From JBGZEX01 sp041846495 (lineage in GTDB: Bacteria > Bacteroidota > Bacteroidia > Bacteroidales > Marinifilaceae): 10,279 nt of DNA. This document shows positions 1 to 6,974 of this stretch, piece after piece; the first letter of the stretch is position 1; each line of letters starts with the position of its first letter. The position numbers were made by a program, and so were the translations under genes. Below the pieces are notes generated by a model. The model saw only the letters and a list, made by a program, of their open reading frames with translations. It did no database searches and had not been told where the DNA came from. The stretch lies in the NCBI GenBank assembly GCA_041846495.1, contig JBGZEX010000029.1, positions 1-10,279 on the forward strand. The letters are read 5' to 3'.

Positions 1-123
1 ACAATCACTACGATACAAATCAAACTACCTCTGAACAAGGAGGTTTATACACAAACCATGCTGATGACAAGACATCAGAGAATAGCTAAACTATTTGATG
101 AGGATTTTTGGGGTACGCAATGA
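1..123 (+). CDS. Possible C-terminal end of an upstream gene, perhaps a sensor histidine kinase (partial)
   Basis: Frame 1 is open from the window edge to a TGA at 121-123, giving about 40 residues. Near its start it reads TTIQIKLPLNKEVYT, which resembles the last beta strand of a HATPase_c domain, where many sensor kinases end in a TTFTIRLPL-like string. The glycines that normally precede that string are not visible because of the window edge and an Ile in their place. The two Arg codons are AGA, whereas the downstream genes mostly use CGN. The same DNA can fold into three small hairpins (27-44, 61-78 and 81-95), so it might instead be non-coding. Identification rests on one short motif and is weak; the gene body lies outside the window. 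Confidence 0.3.
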   Translation, partial: TITTIQIKLPLNKEVYTQTMLMTRHQRIAKLFDEDFWGTQ

Positions 124-152
124 CGAAGTCAGGAAAAAATCAATCGCTAATA

Positions 153-184
153 TTTTATTCTGAAGAATATAAAACATATCTTTG
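153..184 (+). promoter_or_regulatory. Probable Bacteroidota-type promoter for gcvT
   Basis: TATCTTTG at 177-184 matches the phylum -7 consensus TAnnTTTG. A T-rich TTTT at 153-156 sits 20 bases upstream, where the TTTG -33 element is expected, but is an imperfect match. Transcription would begin around 190, leaving a leader of roughly 40 nt before the gcvT ATG at 233. The leader is A-rich, without a clear Shine-Dalgarno sequence and too short for a known glycine riboswitch. Confidence 0.55.
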
Positions 185-232
185 TAGGAAATCGAAATTT
201 TCATTAACAATAAAGATTAACACAGAAAATAT

Positions 233-1330
233 ATGAAAACGACACCATTTACTCATTTTCACGAAGCATTGGGAGCCAAAATGGCCGAATTTGCAGGCTA
301 CAACATGCCTATCGAATATTCCGGAATCAAAAACGAACATAATACCGTACGCAAAGGCGTAGGCGTCTTCGACGTTTCCCATATGGGAGAAATATGGATT
401 AAAGGTCCCAAAGCTTTCGAGCTCGTACAAAAACTCACTTCCAACGATATTGCGACTTTAGTAGACGGAAAAATCCTGTATACCGTCATGCCGAACGATA
501 AGGGAGGCGTAGTGGACGATCTTTTGGTCTACCGTTTTTCGAACGAGAAATATCTCCTTGTCGTAAATGCCGCCAATATCGAAAAAGACTGGGAATGGAT
601 CGTCAAACACGGCGAAGCCATGGGCATGACAGCGGGCAAAGATATCGAAAACGCATCCGAAAAAACCTGTCAATTGGCCATTCAAGGTCCTTTGGCCCTT
701 AAAGTAATGCAAAAACTTACATCAGAGCCGGTCGTGGATATGGAATACTACACTTTCAAGACTATTCCGTTCGCCGGAATCAAAGAAGTCATATTCTCCA
801 TAACCGGTTATACGGGTTCGGGCGGTTGTGAAATCTACGCTTATAACGAAGATGCGGATAAACTTTGGAATGCCGTTTTCGAAGCCGGAAAAGAAGAGGG
901 AATTTTACCCATCGGATTAGGTGCCCGGGACACCCTCCGTCTGGAAGCCGGTTTCTGTTTATACGGACATGAACTCGACGACACCACATCGCCCATAGAA
1001 GCGGGTTTGGGCTGGTTGACGAAGTTCGTTCCCGGAAACGACTTCATAAACAGAGCATATCACGAAAAACTAAAAGCCGACAAACCCCAACGCTACATGA
1101 AACCCTTCGAACTTTCGGACAAAGGCGTAGCGCGCCAAGGCTATCCCATCGAAGACGCCGAAGGAAACGAGATAGGCGTAGTTTGCTCGGGTACCGTATC
1201 TCCCCTTACCGGAAAGTCCATAGGTACCGGCTATATAAAAGCCGGCTTCCACACGAAAGGGAAAGAAATTTATATCCGTGTCAGAAAAAAAGCTTTAAAG
1301 GCGGTTATCGTAACCACTCCTTTCTTTTGA
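233..1330 (+). CDS. gcvT: Glycine cleavage system T protein (aminomethyltransferase)
   Basis: This cytoplasmic enzyme takes the aminomethyl group from lipoylated H protein and transfers it to tetrahydrofolate, giving 5,10-methylene-THF and ammonia in the glycine cleavage system. The 365-residue length is typical of the family. The folate-binding core is visible: GGVVDDLLVY with Asp96 at the family's catalytic Asp position, VVNAAN at 110-115, QGP at 151-153, the TGYTG loop near 191-195 followed by Glu200, GLGARDTLRLEAG at 228-240 and YGHELDD at 244-250. The C-terminal barrel contains VCSGTVSPLTGKSIG. The loop reads TGYTGSGGCE, where many homologues have TGYTGEDGFE; I regard this as normal variation. 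The start is the first ATG after the likely promoter. Its neighbours are serine biosynthesis genes, consistent with serine-glycine-one-carbon metabolism. gcvH and gcvP are not in the window. Confidence 0.97.
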   Translation: MKTTPFTHFHEALGAKMAEFAGYNMPIEYSGIKNEHNTVRKGVGVFDVSHMGEIWIKGPKAFELVQKLTSNDIATLVDGKILYTVMPNDKGGVVDDLLVYRFSNEKYLLVVNAANIEKDWEWIVKHGEAMGMTAGKDIENASEKTCQLAIQGPLALKVMQKLTSEPVVDMEYYTFKTIPFAGIKEVIFSITGYTGSGGCEIYAYNEDADKLWNAVFEAGKEEGILPIGLGARDTLRLEAGFCLYGHELDDTTSPIEAGLGWLTKFVPGNDFINRAYHEKLKADKPQRYMKPFELSDKGVARQGYPIEDAEGNEIGVVCSGTVSPLTGKSIGTGYIKAGFHTKGKEIYIRVRKKALKAVIVTTPFF

Positions 1331-1374
1331 GAATAAATAAAAGAATTCTTATATAAAATATTGTTTATTGTTCG

Positions 1375-1382
1375 TACATTTG
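1375..1382 (+). promoter_or_regulatory. Probable promoter -7 box for serC
   Basis: TACATTTG fits the Bacteroidota -7 consensus TAnnTTTG, with the flanking TTCG before and C after often seen in such promoters. The region upstream (1331-1370) is very AT-rich, but I see no good TTTG -33 match at the expected spacing. It lies 42 bases before the serC ATG and inside the 94-base gap after gcvT, in which there is no convincing terminator. serC, and perhaps serA and the DUF1015 gene, would be transcribed from here. Confidence 0.55.
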
Positions 1383-1424
1383 CAAAAAGAATCATCGAAA
1401 TATTAATAATTTAAGTGTATTATA

Positions 1425-2501
1425 ATGAGAAAACACATTTTCAATGCAGGTCCCTGTAAATTGTCGGACCTCACCTTAGAAGAAACGGCAAAAGCCGTAA
1501 AAGAATTAGGCAATTGCGGTCAGTCCATTCTGGAAGTATCCCACCGTTCGGCCGATTTTCAGGCCGTATACGACGAAACGGTCGCTTTATTCAAAGAAGT
1601 TCTGAACATACCCGACAATTACTCCGTAATTTTCGTGGGTGGAGGCGCCAGCATGCAGTTCTGCATGATACCGTTCAATTTCCTCGGTAAAAAGGCCGCA
1701 TACGTAAATACGGGTACATGGTCCAAAAAAGCCATTAAAGAAGCGCAACTCTTCGGAGAAGTGGAAGTTATCGCATCTTCGGAAGACCGCAACTTCACAT
1801 ATTATCCCAAAGACATAAAAATCCCCGCCGATGTGGATTATCTGCACATCACTTCCAATAATACGATCCGCGGTACCGAAATATTCGAAGACTTGGATTC
1901 TCCCGTACCCTTAATCTGCGATATGTCGTCCGACATATGCAGCCGTCCCGTGGACGTAAGCAAGTATGCACTCATTTACGGAGGATGCCAAAAGAACCTC
2001 GGCCCTGCCGGAGCCACTTTCGTAATCATACGCAACGATATGTTGGAAAAAGTGGTTGCCGATCGTAAGATTCCTACGATGTTGCAATACAAAACCCATG
2101 TGGAAAACGGTTCCATGTTCAATACGCCTCCCTGTGTAAACATATTCGCCGTAGGTCAGACGCTCAAATGGATAAAACAACTCGGCGGATTGAAAGCGAT
2201 GGAAGAATTGGCAATCAAACGCGCCGACATGTTGTACGACGAATTCGAACGCAACACGATGTTCCGTGCCGTAGTGGAAAAAGGTTCCCGTTCCAGAATG
2301 AACATTCCTTTCCTCATGGCCGAAGGGAAAGACGATTTGGCTAAAGAATTTCTGGATTTCTGCAAACAGAAAAATATCGTAGGCATCAAGGGACACCGTT
2401 CCGTAGGAGGTTTCCGCGCATCCACCTACAATGCTTCCACCATCGAAGACGTACAGGCTTTGATCGATGCTATGCGGGAGTTTGAAAAACTTCATAAATA
2501 A
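1425..2501 (+). CDS. serC: Phosphoserine aminotransferase
   Basis: This PLP enzyme transaminates 3-phosphohydroxypyruvate with glutamate to give O-phosphoserine, the second step of the phosphorylated serine pathway; the family can also serve in pyridoxal phosphate synthesis. At 358 residues it is family length. Visible landmarks are FNAGP at 6-10, EVSHRS at 37-42 with the substrate-binding His-Arg pair, VGGGASMQF at 71-79, TGTWS at 96-100, SNNTIRGTE at 144-152, Asp166 for the pyridine nitrogen, and GGCQKNLGPAG with Lys190 as the Schiff-base lysine. GHRSVGGFRASTYNA at 323-337 supplies the C-terminal phosphate-binding arginines. The start is the only sensible ATG, 42 bases after the promoter box. 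serA follows on the same strand, so two consecutive pathway enzymes are linked. Confidence 0.97.
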   Translation: MRKHIFNAGPCKLSDLTLEETAKAVKELGNCGQSILEVSHRSADFQAVYDETVALFKEVLNIPDNYSVIFVGGGASMQFCMIPFNFLGKKAAYVNTGTWSKKAIKEAQLFGEVEVIASSEDRNFTYYPKDIKIPADVDYLHITSNNTIRGTEIFEDLDSPVPLICDMSSDICSRPVDVSKYALIYGGCQKNLGPAGATFVIIRNDMLEKVVADRKIPTMLQYKTHVENGSMFNTPPCVNIFAVGQTLKWIKQLGGLKAMEELAIKRADMLYDEFERNTMFRAVVEKGSRSRMNIPFLMAEGKDDLAKEFLDFCKQKNIVGIKGHRSVGGFRASTYNASTIEDVQALIDAMREFEKLHK

Positions 2502-2513
2502 AATCCGTATTTG

Positions 2514-2554
2514 AAAAGACCTCTCCGTTCACAGGGGCGGTCTTTTCGATTTTT
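2514..2554 (+). terminator. Terminator-like hairpin between serC and serA
   Basis: AAAAGACC at 2514-2521 pairs perfectly with GGTCTTTT at 2539-2546. After one mismatch the stem continues with CTCC (2523-2526) against GGGG (2534-2537), closing a 7-base loop. A T run (2550-2554) follows after CGA. It begins 12 bases after the serC stop and ends about 24 bases before the serA ATG, with no promoter box in between. It may act as a partial terminator or RNA-processing site rather than an operon end. Confidence 0.6.
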
Positions 2555-2577
2555 AATCGACTTAAATTTTATTGGAT

Positions 2578-3495
2578 ATGGCAACTAAAGTACTTATCGC
2601 TACCGAAAAACCCTTTGCGCCCATAGCAGTGAAGGGAATAAGAGAAATCGTCGAAAAGGCCGGTTTCGAATTGAAATTATTGGAAAAATATACGACAAAG
2701 GAAGAACTCATAAATGCCGTAGCCGATGCGGATGCCATGATCGTCCGTTCCGACAAGGTTACGGCCGACGTCATCGAGGCGGCTAAAAACATGAAAATAG
2801 TGGTTCGTGCGGGAGCCGGATACGATAATTTGGACCTTGCCGCATGCACCGCACATAAGGTCGTGGCCATGAATACGCCCGGCCAGAATTCGAATGCCGT
2901 AGCCGAACTAGAATTCGGAATGCTGCTCTATATGTTCCGCAATTCTTTCGACGGAAGTTCCGGTTCCGAACTCAAGGATAAAAAATTCGGTATCGCCGCA
3001 TACGGAAATATCGGCCGTAATGTAGCCCGCATAGCCAAAGGATTCGGCATGGACGTATATGCATTCAGCCGTTCGTCCGAAGCCGTTGCCAAAAAAGACG
3101 GAGTAAAGACCGTAGGTTCTCTCGAAGAACTCTTCAAGACCTGCGATATCGTATCCGTACATTATCCGTCCAACGACAAAACCAAAAAATGCATCAACTA
3201 CGACCTCGTAAAACTTATGCCCAAAGGCGGCGTATTGGTTAATACCGCCCGTAAGGAAATCATCGACGAAGAAGGTTTGTTGAAAGCCATGCAGGAACGC
3301 GAGGACCTCAAATACGCTACCGATATCATGCCGGTAAAAGCCGAAGAATTCGCCCCCCTCAAAGGTCGCTACTTCTCTACGCCCAAGAAGATGGGAGCCC
3401 AAACCAAGGAAGCCAATATCAATGCCGGTTTGGCCGCTGCCAATCAAATCGTAGACTATATCAAAAACGGAAACGAAACCTTTAAAGTAAACTGA
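2578..3495 (+). CDS. serA: D-3-phosphoglycerate dehydrogenase, short form with Lys in place of the catalytic His
   Basis: It oxidises 3-phosphoglycerate to 3-phosphohydroxypyruvate with NAD, the first step of serine synthesis. From ATG 2578 it has 305 residues, which covers only the substrate and nucleotide domains; there is no C-terminal ACT regulatory domain, so the usual serine feedback is not expected. Landmarks are VVRAGAGYDN at 75-84, MNTPGQNSNAVAE at 98-110, the Rossmann loop AYGNIGRN at 141-148 (first Gly replaced by Ala) and NTARKEIIDE at 222-231, with Arg225 as the active-site Arg. The usual TPHxGA motif reads TPKKMGAQT at 268-276, so the catalytic His is missing. From memory, this substitution is shared by a Bacteroidota clade and the Entamoeba enzyme. 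An in-frame TTG at 2572 is less likely as start than the ATG. Position after serC supports the assignment. Confidence 0.93.
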   Translation: MATKVLIATEKPFAPIAVKGIREIVEKAGFELKLLEKYTTKEELINAVADADAMIVRSDKVTADVIEAAKNMKIVVRAGAGYDNLDLAACTAHKVVAMNTPGQNSNAVAELEFGMLLYMFRNSFDGSSGSELKDKKFGIAAYGNIGRNVARIAKGFGMDVYAFSRSSEAVAKKDGVKTVGSLEELFKTCDIVSVHYPSNDKTKKCINYDLVKLMPKGGVLVNTARKEIIDEEGLLKAMQEREDLKYATDIMPVKAEEFAPLKGRYFSTPKKMGAQTKEANINAGLAAANQIVDYIKNGNETFKVN

Positions 3496-3507
3496 TTTTT
3501 CAACGAT

Positions 3508-3540
3508 AAAAATATCCGGATGTCCGGATATTTTTATTTT
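3508..3540 (+). terminator. Strong terminator-like hairpin between serA and the DUF1015 gene
   Basis: The 13-base arm AAAAATATCCGGA (3508-3520) is perfectly complementary to TCCGGATATTTTT (3523-3535), with TG at the centre, and a T-rich tract continues to about 3540. It starts 12 bases after the serA stop. The DUF1015 ATG is only 12 bases beyond the tract, so no promoter fits between them. Either readthrough supplies the downstream gene, or a promoter lies inside serA. Confidence 0.75.
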
Positions 3541-3552
3541 TTATCACATAAT

Positions 3553-4803
3553 ATGGCAATAGTTAAACCTTTTAAAGGGCTAAGAGCCCCCAATCAGGCC
3601 GTAATCGAAGAATTAGCCTGTCTTCCGTACGATGTCATGAACTCGGAGGAAGCTGCTGAAATGGCTCAAGGAAAACCCAAATCCCTTTTACATATAACGA
3701 GAGCGGAGATAGACTGCCCGGCAGGAACGGACATTCATTCCGAAACCGTTTACAATAAGAGCGTGGAAAACTTCAAGGCTTTTCAGGAGAAAGGCTGGTT
3801 GGTACAGGACGAGGAAGCCAAATTCTACATCTATGCCCAAACGATGGACGGAAGAACTCAATACGGGATCGTAGGATGTGCCGCATGCAAGGATTATGAG
3901 AACGGCGTCATCAAGAAACACGAATTGACCCGTCCCGATAAAGAAGAAGACAGAATGATCCTCACCCGTTATCTGAATGCGAACATCGAACCGGTATTTT
4001 TCTCTTACAGGGCCGTTCCCGAAATAGATGCCATTGTGGAGAATATCGTAAAAACTCAAAAACCGGATTACGATTTCGTTGCCGAAGACGGATTCGGGCA
4101 CCATTTTTGGGCTATTAACGATGCCGATACCAACAAACGTATCGAAGAACTGTTTGCGACCAAGGTGCCTGCCACCTACGTTGCCGACGGACATCACCGT
4201 ACGGCCGCAGCCGCACGCATAGGCGCCGAATATTCGGCAAAAAATAAAAATCACGACGGGAATGAGGAATATAATTATTTTATGGCCGTTCATTTCCCTG
4301 ACAATCAACTGAAAATCATCGACTACAACCGGGTGGTAAAAGATCTCAACGGATTGACGGAGACAGAGCTTTTGAACAAATTGGAAGCCAAATTCGAAGT
4401 CGAATGCATGGGAACCGACATCTATCATCCGGCCACCCTTCATGAATTCTCCATGTATACGGGCGGGAAATGGTACCGTCTCACGGCAAAGACAGGAACC
4501 TATAACGATAACGACCCCATAGGAGTATTGGATGTGACCATACTCTCCAAGCACGTATTGGCCGATATCTTGGACATTCAGGACCTGCGCCGCTCGACCC
4601 GTATCGATTTCGTAGGGGGTATCCGCGGCTTAGGAGAACTCAAACGCCGCGTAGACAACGGAGAAATGAAAGCGGCTTTCGCATTGTATCCCGTTTCCAT
4701 GGAACAACTCCTGAACATAGCGGACACGGGCAACATCATGCCGCCGAAAACCACTTGGTTCGAACCCAAACTCAGATCCGGACTCGTTATCCATAAAATC
4801 TGA
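3553..4803 (+). CDS. DUF1015 family protein of unproven function, linked to serine biosynthesis
   Basis: The protein has 416 residues from the ATG at 3553 and matches the DUF1015 family as I know it. It has no signal peptide or membrane segment and is probably cytoplasmic. Conserved-looking blocks are KPFKGLRA at 6-12, LPYDVM at 24-29, KKHELTRPDKEEDR at 121-134, YVADGHHRTAAAAR at 209-222, DFVGGIRGLGEL at 352-363 and MPPKTTWFEPK at 396-406. The DGHHR block resembles the nucleotide or phosphate site of ParB/sulfiredoxin-fold proteins, including archaeal free-serine kinase SerK. It directly follows serC and serA, and no serB is present here. This invites the inference that it acts on serine or phosphoserine, but nothing in the sequence proves it. 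An upstream in-frame ATG at 3520 lies within the hairpin arm and would add 11 residues unlike the family N-terminus, so I rejected it. Confidence 0.9.
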   Translation: MAIVKPFKGLRAPNQAVIEELACLPYDVMNSEEAAEMAQGKPKSLLHITRAEIDCPAGTDIHSETVYNKSVENFKAFQEKGWLVQDEEAKFYIYAQTMDGRTQYGIVGCAACKDYENGVIKKHELTRPDKEEDRMILTRYLNANIEPVFFSYRAVPEIDAIVENIVKTQKPDYDFVAEDGFGHHFWAINDADTNKRIEELFATKVPATYVADGHHRTAAAARIGAEYSAKNKNHDGNEEYNYFMAVHFPDNQLKIIDYNRVVKDLNGLTETELLNKLEAKFEVECMGTDIYHPATLHEFSMYTGGKWYRLTAKTGTYNDNDPIGVLDVTILSKHVLADILDIQDLRRSTRIDFVGGIRGLGELKRRVDNGEMKAAFALYPVSMEQLLNIADTGNIMPPKTTWFEPKLRSGLVIHKI

Positions 4804-4811
4804 TTTCGACC

Positions 4812-4850
4812 TATAAAAAAAGCGGGAAAAATTTTCCCGCTTTTTTTATA
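4812..4850. terminator. Bidirectional intrinsic terminator between convergent genes
   Basis: This is a perfect inverted repeat with two 19-base arms (4812-4830 and 4832-4850) around a single central A at 4831. Each arm holds GCGGG or its complement flanked by seven A or seven T, so both strands give a GC stem followed by a U tract. It starts 8 bases after the DUF1015 stop and ends 15 bases before the stop of the convergent M13 peptidase gene, ending both transcripts. Confidence 0.93.
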
Positions 4851-4865
4851 GAGCATTTCCGAAGA

Positions 4866-6920
4866 TTACCAAACGACAACCCTTTCTTTCGAATACATGG
4901 GGTCTCCTTCTTTCATCGGGAAGGCCTTATAAAAATCGTCGATATTCCTAAGAGTTTGGTTTACCCGCCATTTACCCAAACTATGTACATCGATTTTCGT
5001 AAGCCTCAATATCTCGGCATCCCGGATATTCTGTCCCCAAAGGCGAGCGTAAGCGATATAAAAACGCTGTTCGGGAGTAAATCCGTCGAGGGCTTCGAGT
5101 TTTTGCCCTTTAACCGCATTTCTCCAGGCCTTATGAGCTATGAGCAATCCGCCCTGATCCGCAATATTTTCCCCGAGCGTAAGCCGGCCGTTGGCACGCA
5201 CCGTATCCAGTACGACAACCTTATCGAACTGCTCCACCAATTTAGCCGTCAAGGCGGTAAACATCCGTGCATCTTCTTCCGTCCACCAATTATTCAGATT
5301 TCCGTCCTTATCGAAATTCCTTCCCTGATCGTCGAACCCATGAGTCATCTCATGCCCGATAACGACGCCTATAGCTCCGTAATTTACGGCATCGTCGGCA
5401 TCCACATTAAAAAAAGGAGGCTGAAGTATGGCTGCAGGGAAACAAATTTCGTTAGTCGTAGGCATATAATAGGCATTCACCGTTTGAGGCGTCATCAACC
5501 ACCGGGTTCTGTCCACCGGCTTATTCAAATCCTCCATATTCCTATCGTGTTCGAAAATTGCAGCTCTTGTCATATTGGCATACAGATTATCCTTCTTTAT
5601 ATCCAATTTGCCGTAATCCTTCCATTTATCGGGATATCCTATTTTCACGGAAAATTTAGCCAATTTCTCCCGGGCTTTGGCCTTGGTTTCTTCACTCATC
5701 CATTTCAGTCCGTCTACCCGTTCTCCGAGAGCAATCTGAAGATTTTTTACAAGTTCCAGCATCCGTTCCTTAGCCTCCGAAGAAAAATGTTTTTCTACAT
5801 ATAATTGCCCGACAGCCTCTCCCAATATGCCGTTCACATTCTCCACCGCACGTTTCCATCTCGGCTCCATTTCCTCCTTACCGGACATAACCTTACCGTA
5901 GAAATTAAAACGGGCACGATCGAAATCGTCGCTCAGATAGGAAGCGGCTCCGTTGATTATATGGGCTATCAAATAATTTTTTGCACTCTCCACGTCAAGC
6001 GAAGCAAACCACTTATCGAATTTTTCAAAAAATCCCAACTGAGCGAGGTTCCATTCTTCCAAAGACTCCATATTCCGGGCTTTAAGGTATTCCTCCCATT
6101 CGAATCCTTTATGGGCGGCCATAAACTTCTTCACCCCCATCTTATTGTAATTCTTATAGGAATCGCGCAGTTCCACCTTGGAATAGTTCATCTCGGCGAT
6201 TGCAGTTTCCACTTTCATATTATCCGAAGCGATACGGACAGCCCGGGAATCTTCATAACCGGCTAAAACGGCAATTTCCCGAATATAATCCGTATAAGCT
6301 TTACGAATATTCTCCATTTCGGTATTCTTCTCGAGATAATAATCCCGGTCGTACATACCCAATCCCGTTTGGTGAAGATGAAAAATATTCATATCGCTGT
6401 TTTTCTGGTCCGTAAAAACATAGGAGGAGAAAAATGCAGATCCGCCTCTGCTGTCCATAAAGGCTGCGAGCCGGACCAGATCCCGTTTCGTCTTCACCGC
6501 TTCCACCCGCTTCAATTCTTCCTCTATCGGCTTCGCACCAAGTTCGTTACGCTTTACGCTATCCATATACATATTGTATAAGACAGCTATCTTATAGGCA
6601 TTCGTTCCTTCCGTAAGGTCGGGTGAAGAGGCCACGGATTCCACAATCTCCCTTACCTGCTTCTGACTGTTTTCACGCAACATATCGAAGGTACCGTAAC
6701 GTGCATCCTCCGGTTTCAAGGGATTGTTTTTTATCCAGTTACCGTTCACATATGCATAAAAATCCTCTTCCGGCCGCACGTTCTCATCCATATCCGCCAC
6801 ATTGATAGCCGGAACCTTAGTTCCGTCTTTGCTCCCCTTATGTACACATCCCGTATTCATCAGGCAGATGCTTCCGGTCAGAAAGGTGCACCCCGTATAA
6901 AATAATTTACTCCATTTCAT
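4866..6920 (-). CDS. M13 family zinc metallopeptidase, probable lipoprotein (PepO/neprilysin-like)
   Basis: M13 enzymes are zinc endopeptidases that cleave small peptides, usually on the amino side of hydrophobic residues. From the ATG at 6920 the protein has 684 residues, close to the family norm. An N-terminal signal with Lys2, Lys5 and a hydrophobic stretch ends at LMNTGC, so Cys25 could be lipidated, although Asn at -3 is atypical for a lipobox. The M13 N-terminal region contains EEDFYAYVNGNW near 51-62. The catalytic part has NAYY at 482-485, HEMTH at 523-527 (zinc His523 and His527, catalytic Glu524), ENIAD at 584-588 (third ligand Glu584, Asp588), His646 and Arg652 in HSLGKWR, and the terminal Trp684 typical of the family. 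An in-frame ATG at 6950 would add ten residues ahead of the signal; I prefer 6920. It lies 54 nt after the C1B gene, probably as last gene of the peptidase operon. Confidence 0.94.
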   Translation of the reverse strand: MKWSKLFYTGCTFLTGSICLMNTGCVHKGSKDGTKVPAINVADMDENVRPEEDFYAYVNGNWIKNNPLKPEDARYGTFDMLRENSQKQVREIVESVASSPDLTEGTNAYKIAVLYNMYMDSVKRNELGAKPIEEELKRVEAVKTKRDLVRLAAFMDSRGGSAFFSSYVFTDQKNSDMNIFHLHQTGLGMYDRDYYLEKNTEMENIRKAYTDYIREIAVLAGYEDSRAVRIASDNMKVETAIAEMNYSKVELRDSYKNYNKMGVKKFMAAHKGFEWEEYLKARNMESLEEWNLAQLGFFEKFDKWFASLDVESAKNYLIAHIINGAASYLSDDFDRARFNFYGKVMSGKEEMEPRWKRAVENVNGILGEAVGQLYVEKHFSSEAKERMLELVKNLQIALGERVDGLKWMSEETKAKAREKLAKFSVKIGYPDKWKDYGKLDIKKDNLYANMTRAAIFEHDRNMEDLNKPVDRTRWLMTPQTVNAYYMPTTNEICFPAAILQPPFFNVDADDAVNYGAIGVVIGHEMTHGFDDQGRNFDKDGNLNNWWTEEDARMFTALTAKLVEQFDKVVVLDTVRANGRLTLGENIADQGGLLIAHKAWRNAVKGQKLEALDGFTPEQRFYIAYARLWGQNIRDAEILRLTKIDVHSLGKWRVNQTLRNIDDFYKAFPMKEGDPMYSKERVVVW

Positions 6921-6974
6921 ATCTTCATGGCTTAATAATTCAAAATCCATATACTCATCCGCTTTAAAACGCTC

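Noticed and set aside
185..232. Glycine riboswitch ahead of gcvT
   Set aside because: The likely leader is only about 40 nt and AT-rich, without the paired glycine aptamer core; there is no space for one downstream of the promoter.
1341..1350. Palindrome AAGAATTCTT after gcvT as a terminator
   Set aside because: The stem is only five base pairs and AT-rich, has no loop and no T tract, so it is not a convincing terminator.
2572..2577. TTG start for serA two codons upstream
   Set aside because: ATG at 2578 gives the expected N-terminus with a beta strand beginning KVLIATEKPFAP; TTG starts are rare and there is no ribosome site favouring it.
3688..4554. Long - strand open frame (288 codons) opposite the DUF1015 gene
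   Set aside because: Antisense shadow; the + strand frame carries all conserved motifs and has a proper start and terminator.
4956..5804. Long + strand open frame (282 codons) opposite the M13 gene
   Set aside because: It lies entirely antisense to a gene with clear catalytic motifs, its translation shows no recognisable domain, and similar antisense frames accompany the other genes as a by-product of codon usage.
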